In this document: one piece after another, positions 7,657 through 16,439 of the stretch
Layout: every line of letters begins with the position of its first letter
Numbering within the stretch: position 1 is the stretch's first letter
From: Pseudorhodoplanes sp.
GTDB taxonomy: Bacteria; Pseudomonadota; Alphaproteobacteria; Rhizobiales; Xanthobacteraceae
Assembly (NCBI GenBank): GCA_032027085.1
Contig: JAVSMS010000001.1
Coordinates: 822,332-886,331, forward strand
Reading direction: 5' to 3'
DNA: 64,000 bases
The notes under the pieces: generated by a model
What the model was told of the DNA's origin: nothing
Databases searched by the model: none
What the model saw: the letters and a program-made list of their open reading frames with translations, nothing else
Position numbers and translations under genes: made by a program

Positions 7657-9189
7657 TCAATGCGCCGCATCCTGTTCCATCATCATTTCTGCTTGCAGAT
7701 TTTCTACGTCACGGGAGATCGATGCGACAGCCAGCGTGCGGCCGTTGCGTTTGAAGCGAAGCAGACAATTCTTGCTTGCTATGTCGCCATCGATTGCGAT
7801 TTCATCCCATGTCTCGGCATGGCCGACATAATTGATCGGCACGTCGTAATGCTGGCTCCAAAAAAACGGGACGGCAGTAAATTTCTCTCGCTGCCCCATC
7901 ATATTCAGCGCGGCGGTTTGTCCCTGTCGCTCCGCAACAATCCAGTGCTCAACGCGAATGTTGCCGCCAGAGTGAGCGTCGGGCCAGCGTGCAATATCGC
8001 CGGCGGCAAATATGCCCTTCGCACTCGTTTCAAGATATGAGCTCACAACGATTCCGCGATCGACAGCCAACCCCGCTCTTGCGGCAAGCTCAATTCGGGG
8101 TCGAACACCGATGCCGGCGACTACGAAGTCTCCTTCCAGGATACCGCCGCCCTTCAGAGTTATTTGGTGTCCGGAAATAGATACGGCGGTCTCATTGAGA
8201 TGAAAAATAACGCCATGCTCTTCATGCAGCGTTTGTATGAATTGGCCAATATCTGGGCCTAGAATACGCTCCAGTGGCCGCCTTTCCGGCGCGATAACAT
8301 GAACTTCGAGGTTGCGACTGCGCAAGGCTGCCGCGACTTCAAGGCCGATGAAGCTTGCACCAAGGATGATGGCGCGGCGCGCAGTTTGTGCGTGCGCAAT
8401 GATCGCGCGGCAATCATCAAGCGAGCGAAGCGAATGCACGTGCGCTTGGTCGCTTCCAGGGATCCAGAGGCGAACCGGCTCAGCGCCCGTCGCCAGAAGC
8501 AGTCGGTCATACCCAATGGTGTTTCCATCCGAGAGTTTAACTACTCGTGAGGCTGGATCAACGCCGACGACCTCTGTTGTAAGCCGAAGATCGATGGCAT
8601 TTTCCGAATAAAACGATTCCGGCCGAAGGGGCAGCCAATCCTCTGGGGCGCTGCCCGCAAGATAATCTTTCGACAAGTTCGGCCGGTCGACGGGAGCCCC
8701 AGTATCGTTACTCAGCATGGCGACGCTGCCTGCGAACCCTTCTCGCCGCAGCATCTCAGCGGCCGCAAAGCCAGCAGCACCACCGCCCACAATTACAATT
8801 TTTTCCGGTGTATCATTGAAAGTCCGACCGGTACGCGAACGCCTAGGCTGCTCTTTTTTGCCTGCGACAAAGACGCGGTCGCCCCGCAGCTCCACGGCCC
8901 AACACGACAAGGAGTCAAAGGCCGGCGCGCGAACGGCCTCACCGGTCCGCAGGTCAAAACATGCATGATGCCAGGGGCATCGAATCGTGCCTTCGGCCAC
9001 TAATCCTTCGGCAAGTGGGCCGTGGTAGTGCGTGCAATGGGCGCCAACCGCAAAAAATTCGTTGCCAATCCGCGCCAGTATCACGTCGTCCTCACCGACA
9101 TGGCCGAGTAACGTGGCGCCGTCGGCTAGCTTGTCTTGCGCAATGCCGAGCGTGAGATCAGGCCCACTGGGCTCAGGACGATCAGACAT
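7657..9189 (-). CDS. Rieske [2Fe-2S] domain-fused FAD-dependent oxidoreductase (ferredoxin reductase type)
   Basis: About 510 residues. The N-terminal ~105 residues form a Rieske domain with both cluster motifs (CTHYHG and CPWHHA). A glutathione-reductase-type flavoprotein follows with the FAD GGGAAGFAAAEML motif near residue 122, an NAD(P)-binding ILGASFIGLEVAAAL segment, and the second FAD motif IFAAGDIARW. The fold is that of AIF/BphA4-like reductases with their own Rieske centre. The start is the ATG at 9189, with AAGGA seven bases upstream; a longer frame to 9441 would run into the divergent regulator. Divergence from a LysR gene suggests inducible expression. A decayed copy of its C-terminus lies at 26,597-26,775. 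Confidence 0.9.
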   Translation of the reverse strand: MSDRPEPSGPDLTLGIAQDKLADGATLLGHVGEDDVILARIGNEFFAVGAHCTHYHGPLAEGLVAEGTIRCPWHHACFDLRTGEAVRAPAFDSLSCWAVELRGDRVFVAGKKEQPRRSRTGRTFNDTPEKIVIVGGGAAGFAAAEMLRREGFAGSVAMLSNDTGAPVDRPNLSKDYLAGSAPEDWLPLRPESFYSENAIDLRLTTEVVGVDPASRVVKLSDGNTIGYDRLLLATGAEPVRLWIPGSDQAHVHSLRSLDDCRAIIAHAQTARRAIILGASFIGLEVAAALRSRNLEVHVIAPERRPLERILGPDIGQFIQTLHEEHGVIFHLNETAVSISGHQITLKGGGILEGDFVVAGIGVRPRIELAARAGLAVDRGIVVSSYLETSAKGIFAAGDIARWPDAHSGGNIRVEHWIVAERQGQTAALNMMGQREKFTAVPFFWSQHYDVPINYVGHAETWDEIAIDGDIASKNCLLRFKRNGRTLAVASISRDVENLQAEMMMEQDAAH

Positions 9190-9315
9190 CCAGTTTCCTT
9201 CAACGTCAGGGCGACCCGAGGTCAGCCGCGGTACGCCGATAACATCCCACTGGCTTATGGACGAGACAAACGAATATAATTGACGCTTCTCTGCATTGAT
9301 TATGCTAGATGAGCT
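9190..9315. promoter_or_regulatory. Shared intergenic regulatory region of the Rieske reductase and LysR genes
   Basis: The 126-bp gap between divergent starts contains ATAA-N12-TTAT (9239-9258), a dyad of the size LysR proteins often bind. A possible rightward promoter (TTGACG at 9280-9285 and TATGCT at 9301-9306) lies just before the regulator. The arrangement is typical of a LysR activator controlling a divergent target. Confidence 0.4.
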
Positions 9316-10164
9316 ATGGACATCGAACTTGCCAAGACTTTCGTGGAGATTGTTTCCACCGGAAGCTTCATCAAAGCTGCAGATCGCCTGCACGTCGCTC
9401 AAACGACGGTCAGCGCGCGCGTGCGCTTGCTTGAACAGCAACTGGGACGGCCTCTGTTTGTCCGCAACAAAGGCGGCGCGACCCTCACCCCAGCGGGCGA
9501 GCAGTTCTTACGTTTCGCGCCGAGTTTCGTTCAGTTGTGGCAGCGAGCAAGGCAGCAGGTGGCGGTACCCGAAGGTCACCGTGCGGTGTTGACCGTGGGC
9601 AGCGAGGTCAGTCTGTGGCAGCCGCTCCTGCTCGAGTGGATCAGGATGATGCGGCGATCACATCCAGACATCGCGCTTCGCGTTCACGTCGACGTCCCCC
9701 AGGATCTGATCACACATGTAGCGGCCGGTCTCATTGACATCGCGATCATGTACGCGCCCCAGCATCGGCCAGGCTTGGAAATCGACTTGTTGATGGAGGA
9801 AGAGCTCGTACTCGTAACAACGGACTTATCGAACTATCGCGCAAATAGTCCTCGATACGTTCACGTAGAATGGGGCCCGGATTTCACCCTTCACCATGAG
9901 GCAAGCTTTCCCGATTCGACACCGGCGCTGGTCGCCAATCTCGGCCCTCTCGCTCTTAATTACGTGCTTTTGGAAGGCGGCTCCGGTTACTTCAGAATGC
10001 ATTCGGTTCAGCCGTATCTGGAATCCGGAGAACTTCATCTGGTCCCGGGCGCCCCTCATTTCTCGTTTCCGGTCTATGTTGCGCACCCGGCAAATATCGA
10101 CCCAACCACGTTGGGTTCGGCACTCGCTATCCTCCGTGCAGTGACGACCATCGAAGTGAAATAA
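9316..10164 (+). CDS. LysR-family transcriptional regulator
   Basis: 282 residues. The N-terminal winged helix is canonical: FVEIVSTGSFIKAADRLHVAQTTVSARVRLLEQQLG is the LysR helix-turn-helix and linker (about residues 8-43). The rest is a periplasmic-binding-like effector domain beginning near RAVLTVGSE. It is transcribed away from the Rieske-reductase gene, its probable target. Effector unknown. The effector domain is a little shorter than average (usual total 290-310) but looks complete. Confidence 0.9.
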   Translation: MDIELAKTFVEIVSTGSFIKAADRLHVAQTTVSARVRLLEQQLGRPLFVRNKGGATLTPAGEQFLRFAPSFVQLWQRARQQVAVPEGHRAVLTVGSEVSLWQPLLLEWIRMMRRSHPDIALRVHVDVPQDLITHVAAGLIDIAIMYAPQHRPGLEIDLLMEEELVLVTTDLSNYRANSPRYVHVEWGPDFTLHHEASFPDSTPALVANLGPLALNYVLLEGGSGYFRMHSVQPYLESGELHLVPGAPHFSFPVYVAHPANIDPTTLGSALAILRAVTTIEVK

Positions 10165-10522
10165 CGGCACGCCCTGCGGCCAGTCCCTGCACGGACGAGC
10201 ACTTCTCCTTCGACTGCAACGATCTTGCACTGAAGCGCCAATACTTTTCGTTTGTCTGGCGCAGCCATTGAGCGGATAGAATGGCGCCGGATCGACTGCG
10301 GCAATGATGCATCGTATCGCAACACAAGGCCGCACGGCTTCACTGGGGATCGAGCGATGACCAGATCGCGCGTCCGTAGGCATCGTGTCACATACTGCAT
10401 CACAGGGGTCGCTCCGGCTTTTTCCTCATTTTCTTAGAACGGAATTCCGACGATGAGCCTTCAAAATTCTGACGCCGCACTGCTGTGAAACTGGCAAGGT
10501 TCGTTCTGTCCGGGAAGGAATT
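10165..10522. other. Intergenic stretch with a degenerate repeat upstream of soxC
   Basis: No gene is supported in this 358-bp gap. Positions 10,405-10,480 match 29,851-29,930 downstream of norB. Both copies have GGTCGCTCCGGCTT, then ATGAGC-TTCAAAA and CTGAC, with scattered differences. In each copy the ATG opens a very short frame (MSLQNSD... or MSIQNPD...), so this may be the start of a lost gene or a short dispersed element. Confidence 0.5.
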
Positions 10523-11944
10523 ATGAAGATGACACACTCGGTTGTTTACAATGAGAAGGCCAGGCGCATAGTCGAGGCGATGAAAGCCGCAGAAGCGCGC
10601 CATATCGCTCAGCGTAGGGCGGAAGCCCAAGCCCAGGCGTGCGACTGCAAGGACGGTATGTTTCCGCGTTCGGGCATACCCGATCGGCGCACATTCCTTG
10701 TTGCGGCCGGTTCTTCGCTTGCGAGCATCGCTGCGACCCCGACCCTGGCGCAATCGTCCGGCACACCGAAAGCGCCGCCCGGCGCGTTCCATTTCGATGT
10801 GCCGGAGGATCCGACCAAGGAGCAGGGTCGTCCAGTTGGTGCCGATGGTGGTTACGGGTCGCGCTCGCAGTTTGAGACTGAAGTGCGTTGGCGCTATCCG
10901 ACGCCGAACGAGAATACTTCGTGGAGTATGACGCCGCTCGACAAGATGCTTGGCAACCTGACAGCGTCGGGTCTGCATTTTGAGCGTCATCACGGCGGCA
11001 TCCCAACCATTGACCCGCAGCGGCACAGCCTAATCGTGCATGGCATGGTCGATACGCCGAAGAAATTCTCGGTAGCCGACATTAAGCGCTTTCCATCGGT
11101 TACCCGCAAATGCTTCATCGAGTGTTCCGGCAACGGACTGACCGAATGGAACAAGCCGACGCTGAAGACGGTGCAGGGTACGCATGGCCTGCTCAGCACT
11201 TCGGAATGGACCGGCGTGCCCTTCGCCACGTTTGCGCGCGAAGTCGGCTTGCGGGAGGGCGCCCTGTGGGTGCTGGCGGAGGGCGCCGACGCGGCGGTGA
11301 TGACGCGAAGCATCCCGATGGAGAAGATGCTCACGGATGCGATGATCGTCTACGGGCAGAACGGCGAGGCGCTGCGCCCCGAACAGGGCTATCCGCTGCG
11401 GCTCGTCCTGCCGGGCTATGAGGGCAACACCCAGATCAAGTGGCTGCGCCGCCTCGATGTCAGCGATAAGCCGTTCATGACGCGTGAGGAGACGTCGAAA
11501 TACACCGACCTGCTCGGCAGCGGTAAAGCCCGGCAATTCAGCCTGGAGATGGACGCCAAGTCGGTCATTACTTTTCCCTCGGGGGATATGAAGCTGCCGG
11601 GGGCCGGCTTCTACAACATCCAGGGCCTCGCCTGGAGCGGCCGCGGCCGCATCCAGTCGGTCGAGGTATCCACCGACGCCGGCGAGACCTGGTATCCGGC
11701 GCATCTCGACAATGTACCAGAGCCGATCTGCACGGTGCGCTTCAGCTTTCCATGGATCTGGGACGGTAAGCCGGCGGTGCTGCAAAGCCGCTGCACTGAC
11801 GAGACCGGCTATTTGCAGCCGACGCTGAAGCAACTCGTAGCGATCCGCGGCAACAACGGTCCGTTTGGTTCGATCTATCACCTCAATGCCATCCAGAGCT
11901 GGGCCGTCAGTGCGACCGGGGAGGTAACCAATGTCCACGCCTGA
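10523..11944 (+). CDS. soxC: Sulfite dehydrogenase molybdopterin subunit SoxC
   Basis: 473 residues. A twin-arginine signal (DRRTFLVAAG, about residues 54-63) sits unusually far in, behind an N-terminal extension. The oxidoreductase molybdopterin domain has the Moco-ligand cysteine in FIECSGNG (about C201), and a Mo-co dimerisation domain follows (GLAWSGRGRIQSVEVSTDAGETW). This matches the sulfur dehydrogenase SoxC of thiosulfate oxidation, which acts in the periplasm on cysteine-bound sulfane sulfur with the cytochrome SoxD. The next gene is that cytochrome, overlapping by 14 bp. The other Sox genes (A, B, X, Y, Z) are not in the window, so this may be an orphan SoxCD or a sulfite dehydrogenase. 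Confidence 0.93.
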   Translation: MKMTHSVVYNEKARRIVEAMKAAEARHIAQRRAEAQAQACDCKDGMFPRSGIPDRRTFLVAAGSSLASIAATPTLAQSSGTPKAPPGAFHFDVPEDPTKEQGRPVGADGGYGSRSQFETEVRWRYPTPNENTSWSMTPLDKMLGNLTASGLHFERHHGGIPTIDPQRHSLIVHGMVDTPKKFSVADIKRFPSVTRKCFIECSGNGLTEWNKPTLKTVQGTHGLLSTSEWTGVPFATFAREVGLREGALWVLAEGADAAVMTRSIPMEKMLTDAMIVYGQNGEALRPEQGYPLRLVLPGYEGNTQIKWLRRLDVSDKPFMTREETSKYTDLLGSGKARQFSLEMDAKSVITFPSGDMKLPGAGFYNIQGLAWSGRGRIQSVEVSTDAGETWYPAHLDNVPEPICTVRFSFPWIWDGKPAVLQSRCTDETGYLQPTLKQLVAIRGNNGPFGSIYHLNAIQSWAVSATGEVTNVHA

Positions 11945-12515
11945 TATCTTGAAAACAGCTGCCGCGGTGCTGTTCTTCGCCGCCGCTGCGGTTCCGCCCA
12001 TTAGTCCGGCCATAGCGCAGACGCCGGCCGGGCATTTCGGCTTCGGTGTGCCGGTCGGCGCCGATGAACTGGCAAAATATCTGTCTATACATCCAGACGG
12101 GCGTGGTCTGCCGCCCGGCAGCGGCACGGCGCAAGCCGGCGCCAAGATCTATGCTAAGAATTGTCTCGCCTGCCACGGCGACAAGCTGCAGGGGATTCCC
12201 GATCCAGGCATCGGCGGCGATCGCTTGATCGGCGGCCGCGGCTCGCTAGCGAGTAAGACGCCAGTAAAGACGGTCGAGAGCTACTGGCCCTATACGACGA
12301 CGTTATTCGACTACGTCAAGCGGGCGATGCCGTTCTCCGCGCCGGGCTCGCTCAGCGATTCCGACGTCTATGCGGTAATCGCTTATATCCTTTCGGAGGC
12401 GAAGATCATCAAGCCAACCGAGACGATGGACGACAAGACGCTGCCGAAGATAGTGATGCCGAACAGGGACGGTTTCATCCCCGACGCGCGACCAGAGTTA
12501 CCACTCTATCGCTAG
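11931..12515 (+). CDS. soxD: SoxD-type monohaem cytochrome c
   Basis: 194 residues with a signal peptide ending at SPAIAQ. There is one haem-binding CLACH motif at about residues 78-82 and a likely axial Met in RAMPFSAP. The C-terminal helix SDVYAVIAYILSE is typical of class I cytochromes. It overlaps soxC by 14 bp and has GGGAGG before its ATG inside soxC. The Paracoccus SoxD is about twice this length and diheme; this one keeps only the N-terminal haem domain, as in several other SoxCD pairs. It passes electrons from SoxC to the respiratory chain. Confidence 0.88.
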   Translation: MSTPDILKTAAAVLFFAAAAVPPISPAIAQTPAGHFGFGVPVGADELAKYLSIHPDGRGLPPGSGTAQAGAKIYAKNCLACHGDKLQGIPDPGIGGDRLIGGRGSLASKTPVKTVESYWPYTTTLFDYVKRAMPFSAPGSLSDSDVYAVIAYILSEAKIIKPTETMDDKTLPKIVMPNRDGFIPDARPELPLYR

Positions 12516-13573
12516 TGTCCCGATTTCTAGATCCGTTTCATTCTACGCGTTTGCCGCGAGAGTGCGCAGGCATCAGCGGCAGCAAAAACTATTAAGTGAG
12601 GGACGTGGGAAAAGCAGATTTGTGAGATGGATCCAACTTATGAAGCAGTTTGCTCGTGCAGAGGAATTGTAGGCGAACCCCGCGCGCGACGCTTCCAAGC
12701 CGTCCTGGTGCAGTGCTCTCGCCGCCGGGTCAGGTACAGTATGTTCGTTTTGCATAGCTACTTCGTTGGAAGGGAACATCATGGCTGACACTTGGATTCC
12801 CTCACTCAAAACGGCGACTCCCCAGGAGCGGTTTGATCTTGCCACCAAGCTGGCGCGGGTCGGCGTCAAGGTGGCTCAGCCATGAGCCGAGGTACGTGAC
12901 AAACTGCGCGCCGCCTATGATCACGACGCCGCCCAGCTGATTGCCTCCTCGCAGGTGATTGCTATCCATTTCCAGACCGTCGCCGCCGTCAACAATTATT
13001 GTCGCGACTGACGACAACCGGCGGATGAAGACGCGATTCTTTGGGCGGAATCCGACCTGATTTATCGCAGCAGATACGGAGGGATCGATCATGTCCGTGT
13101 CCCCGGTGTGGAGCGGATTATTGGCTTTGTCAGGACGGAGGTGATTGACCGATCATTGGACATTACCACTCCGATGCGTTGCGACAGCGCCACTAGGACC
13201 GCTACCGCAGGGCCATTGACCGCCATGTACGATGTGACCGAGCGGCTTGAGGGGACACACGCACTCAAACGTAAGCTCGCGAATTCGCGGTGCAACAGAG
13301 GCATCATTGCTAAGTATTGATCGTCCGGGGAAAATGATCTTTTTGCATTTTGCGGCCACGGCAGCGGATCGGATACATCCGACCGCGAGCGCGATTGGAG
13401 GACCGGGTGGCACAAAGCTATATCCGCTTTCCCGACGTCGAAACTCAGCAAAAACCTTGCTGTAGAACACCAATTAAATTCGTTTGCATGCGCTCAAGCA
13501 AGTCTGCACGCTGCGCCCCTATGACCTAACGAAAAGTCCATGCTGGAATTACATAAAGACACGAGTGAACACC
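12516..13573. other. Gene-poor, decayed stretch
   Basis: Apart from the interrupted small frame at 12,781-13,011 (listed separately), I find no supportable gene in this ~1 kb. An open frame from about 13,026 to 13,320 on the plus strand (ADEDAILWAESDLIYRSRYGG...) follows in phase after the second stop and may be a further part of the same decayed gene. I do not recognise it. Confidence 0.4.
12781..13011 (+). pseudogene. Small unknown protein gene interrupted by one in-frame TGA
   Basis: The ATG at 12,781 is preceded by AAGGGAA and opens a frame reading MADTWIPSLKTATPQERF..., which meets TGA at codon 35 (after KVAQP). The same frame then continues without another stop for about 40 codons (AEVRDKLRAAYDHDAAQL...) to TGA at 13,011. 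The continuous composition on both sides suggests an original Trp (TGG) mutated to TGA, leaving either a truncated 34-residue peptide or a dead 75-residue gene. I recognise no family. Confidence 0.5.
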
Positions 13574-14404
13574 ATGCTGCTCGTAGAAAATACCAGACAA
13601 CTGAATGAAGTAAGCAATGATGTCGGCGCGCCGTTGCTGATTGATAGCAGCCCCTCGCCAGCGCCGCTACTGACGCGAGCCACGCAGCGGCTCTCGATAC
13701 TTGGAGAGATGACTGGCGGTATTGCTCATGACTTCAGGAACATACTTTCGCTCATCGATTCCAGCTTGAGACTCGCTGAATCAAACCTCAGCGATCCGGA
13801 CAAGGTTCGCACCTTCATTTCCGGCGCACATGAAGGAATCGTTCGCGGAGTAAGACTAACCTCTCAGCTTCTCGACTTCGCACAACAAGGCGAGATCAGA
13901 ACATACGCTGCAGATGTAAATACCCTCCTCAAGAATCTTGAGGTGTTTTTGAAATACGGCGCCGGGCCGTCTGTTCGAATTGTTTATGATTACTGGCCAA
14001 CACTTCCAAAGTGCCTTGTGGAGCGCTCTCAATTCGCCGCAGCGATCCTGAATCTTGTCGTCAATGCGCGTGACGCCATGCCCAGCGGTGGCGGCGACGT
14101 ACGGATCTGTACGGCTCTCCTCCAGACGACCTCCGAGACTTCGCAACCAGGATTCGACGGCGTGTACGTACGGGTTAGAGTGCAAGATAATGGTTCGGGA
14201 ATGCCTGATCACGTGGTCCAACGGGTATTCGATCCGTTCTTTACCACGAAGGGCGAGAAAGGGACGGGCCTTGGCGTCCCACAGGTCGGCGCCTTCATGC
14301 GACGCATAGGCGGCCATGTTAGCATCAGCAGCGAGTTTGGTCGCGGCACCGAGGTCGATCTTTTCTTTCCAGCCATCGAAGATGACAAGCCACTCGGTCA
14401 TTAA
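13574..14404 (+). CDS. Orphan sensor histidine kinase (HisKA-HATPase), no input domain
   Basis: 276 residues from the preferred ATG (the frame is open from 13,484). It shows an H-box GGIAHDFRN with the phospho-acceptor H52, an N-box (LNLVVNARDAMPSGG), G1 (DNGSGMP), an F-box (FDPFFTTK) and G2 (GTGLGV). All ATP-binding boxes are intact. There is no PAS, GAF or membrane segment, only ~40 residues before the H-box, so it is probably cytosolic and senses through a partner. The AHDF variety is typical of hybrid kinases and FixL-like families. No response regulator is adjacent. Confidence 0.88.
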   Translation: MLLVENTRQLNEVSNDVGAPLLIDSSPSPAPLLTRATQRLSILGEMTGGIAHDFRNILSLIDSSLRLAESNLSDPDKVRTFISGAHEGIVRGVRLTSQLLDFAQQGEIRTYAADVNTLLKNLEVFLKYGAGPSVRIVYDYWPTLPKCLVERSQFAAAILNLVVNARDAMPSGGGDVRICTALLQTTSETSQPGFDGVYVRVRVQDNGSGMPDHVVQRVFDPFFTTKGEKGTGLGVPQVGAFMRRIGGHVSISSEFGRGTEVDLFFPAIEDDKPLGH

Positions 14405-14488
14405 GACTTTGCCGGCACCGCTGGTAAACTATCGGTTACTTATGCAGACAATGGTCCGCTCTTGTTAAGAAACGAGTCAGTGAGTGTT

Positions 14489-14656
14489 TCACATCCTGCA
14501 GTTCCGTTTTGAAAATCGCGTCCGGATGTCGGCGCGGGTGATCTTGAGCGCGTCGCTCGCCGGAAATGTGGCCTCCAGTTCTCGGTCCAGCTCCATGTCG
14601 AGCTTTTTCTTCGCCATCTTCTCGTCGATTGTTGTCTGATTGACGTCTTTCTGCAT
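14489..14656 (-). CDS. Small TFPASD-motif protein
   Basis: 55 residues, very charged, with the conserved phrase LDRELEATFPASDALKITR (about residues 23-41). The ATFPASD core recurs in a family of short uncharacterised alphaproteobacterial proteins. The start is the ATG at 14,656 with GGGAG eight bases upstream; a longer frame to 14,719 lacks such a site. It stands alone, convergent with the histidine kinase. Function unknown; no signal peptide or membrane segment. Confidence 0.7.
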   Translation of the reverse strand: MQKDVNQTTIDEKMAKKKLDMELDRELEATFPASDALKITRADIRTRFSKRNCRM

Positions 14657-14901
14657 GATTTTCTCCCGGCTCGCGACGTGTGCGCCCTTCTCAGCTATGC
14701 AGAGGCTTTCAAGGATCAATCCTCTTGCCGGCCGCGAAATTCTCTGCTGCGCCGGACGCTATCCGTTTGAACGAGGAAGCAGCAATATCCATGAACTGAA
14801 ATGACAATTGAATTCGTTTGCCGCGAGTCATTGCAGATGAAATATGAGATGCAGGAAGCGGCCACTTGATGTGACCGTTAGCTTTCATCCAGGAGGCATC
14901 A

Positions 14902-15612
14902 ATGTCACATACTACATCACAGGAAGTGCTCAAGGATCGTCGAACGTTTTTGACCGTCGGTGGGGCCGCTGTGGCGCTTTTCCCAATGGCGGGGATCGCT
15001 CTCGCCGACACGCATCACTCATACGCCACCGTGACAGCAAATCGGACTGGCACAAGAGAAGCTGCACGCACCTATAAGACGTCTCAAACTGCCGCTGCCT
15101 TACGGGATGTATGGATCGGTCATATATTTTGGGTCAGGGCCGTGTCGGCAGCCGTTATCGATAAGAACGAGTTGGCGATGAAGGCCGCCGAGCAGCAAGC
15201 CGTCGCTAATGCGCGGTCGATCTCCGAAACGATCCAACCGTTTTACGGTTCAGCAGCCAAAGACAGCTTCTTCAAGCTTCTCGCGGGCCATTACGGGGCG
15301 GTCAAGGCTTATCTCGTGGCGACTGTGGCGGGGGACGGCTCCGGCCAATCAACGGCAACGGAGGCCCTTACGAAGAATGCCGACGCGATTGCGACGTTTC
15401 TGAGCAAGGCAAATCCGCATCTGCCGAAAGATGCCGTCCAAGGCCTACTACTGGCTCATGGCGGTCATCACATCCAGCAGATCCAGCAACTGAAGGAGCG
15501 CCGATATGAAGCCGAGGCCCAGACTTGGGAAGATATGAAAAACCACGTTTACCAAATCGCGGATGCGACAGCCGACGCCCTGGCGAAGCAATTTGCCAAA
15601 CAGTTTGCCTAA
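14902..15612 (+). CDS. Tat-exported, His-rich all-helical protein of unknown function
   Basis: 236 residues with AGGAGG seven bases before the ATG. A twin-arginine signal (DRRTFLTVGGAAVALFP, about residues 12-28) is followed by cleavage near ALADT. The mature part is almost entirely helical, with regularly spaced His residues (WIGHIFWVRAV, LAGHYGAVKAYL, AHGGHHIQQIQQL). That pattern suggests a four-helix bundle that could hold a metal or haem, and Tat export implies folding with a cofactor in the cytosol. No known family motif is seen. It stands alone, upstream of a dead membrane-protein gene. Confidence 0.75.
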   Translation: MSHTTSQEVLKDRRTFLTVGGAAVALFPMAGIALADTHHSYATVTANRTGTREAARTYKTSQTAAALRDVWIGHIFWVRAVSAAVIDKNELAMKAAEQQAVANARSISETIQPFYGSAAKDSFFKLLAGHYGAVKAYLVATVAGDGSGQSTATEALTKNADAIATFLSKANPHLPKDAVQGLLLAHGGHHIQQIQQLKERRYEAEAQTWEDMKNHVYQIADATADALAKQFAKQFA

Positions 15613-15659
15613 AGACGCCGTCCACATTCGCGGGGAGAATGATGACAATTCGCTCTCCT

Positions 15660-15954
15660 GAAGGTTGTGCCGGTTAATCAGCCACCGCAATCGGCACCGG
15701 CCAGCGGGCTGGAAAGGGCTCTGAGACTTCTCTCTGTCCTGACAATCCTTATGACGGTGCCGCGGGTGCTGAAGAATTAGGTCGGCGGCAACGCTGCCGG
15801 AGCTTCTCTGGTATCGTGGGCGTTCCTGTCTTTCGCAGCGTGCCTGCGGTTTGTTTACGGAATACAGAAGCGAGACAAGACAATCTACCCGGCATGCGTC
15901 GGGTGGGTGATACATGATGCAGCAGTGGTCATCGGCATCATCGTCCACGGCTGA
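15660..15954 (+). pseudogene. SemiSWEET/PQ-loop-like membrane protein gene broken by an amber codon
   Basis: In one frame the DNA reads a hydrophobic helix ending TILMTVPRVLKN, then TAG (15,778-15,780). It continues in phase with GGNAAGASLVSWAFLSF, RFVYGIQKRDKTIY and two more helices, to TGA at 15,954. Two or three TM helices around a P-[QR]-V turn followed by N-A-A-G-x-S-x-x-S-W is the SemiSWEET sugar-transporter layout, where a Trp normally sits at the stop position. No credible start codon is seen upstream. I therefore read it as a pseudogene. Confidence 0.6.
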
Positions 15955-16070
15955 ACTGTGCCGCGGCCAAGTGCGCAAAGTCGCCGCGTGCTGCATTTGG
16001 CAGCATATGGACCACAGCTGCAGTCGCGGATCGATTTTGACAACCGGCATTTGACGTTTGCGGAGGATGG

Positions 16071-16439
16071 ATGGTGAGAAGCAAGCCGCCGGCGAAGAAT
16101 GTTAAGCTCAAGCGCGCCTACGATGATCCTGCGGCAGCGGACGGAATGCGGATTCTAGTCGATCGCCTTTGGCCGCGCGGGGTGAAGAAGGAGGCCGCGG
16201 CGATCGATCTTTGGGTCAAGGACCTTGCGCCCAGCACGGAGCTGCGGAAGTGGTTCGGCCACGACCCCGGCCGCTGGACAGAGTTTCGGCGCCGTTACAC
16301 CGCAGAGATTCGCCAACATGCGGAGGCGCTCAACAAAATACGCCAGTTTGCGCGGCGGGGCACGGTTACGCTCATCTACGCCGCGCGCGACCAAGAGCGC
16401 AACGAGGCGGTAATCATCCGCAATATGCTGGTGGGCTAG
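16071..16439 (+). CDS. DUF488 (YeaO-like) family protein
   Basis: 122 residues, a complete single domain. Diagnostic phrases are ILVDRLWPRGVKKE (about residues 28-41), the Trp/Arg-rich middle LRKWFGHDPGRWTEFRRRY, and the end VTLIYAARDQERNEAVIIRNML. DUF488 proteins are small, soluble and uncharacterised; proposals include a role in heavy-metal or oxidative stress. The gene begins with an ATG after GGAGG and stands alone, with decayed DNA on both sides. Confidence 0.88.
   Translation: MVRSKPPAKNVKLKRAYDDPAAADGMRILVDRLWPRGVKKEAAAIDLWVKDLAPSTELRKWFGHDPGRWTEFRRRYTAEIRQHAEALNKIRQFARRGTVTLIYAARDQERNEAVIIRNMLVG

Noticed and set aside
9190-9441. Longer N-terminus for the Rieske reductase (frame open to 9441)
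   Set aside because: It would overlap the divergent LysR gene by 126 bp; the ATG at 9189 has a good ribosome site and starts right before the Rieske domain.
10384-10406. Twenty-base near match (one mismatch) to the start of the Tat-exported protein gene at 14,902
   Set aside because: Too short to exclude chance in a 64-kb window, and no further similarity follows.
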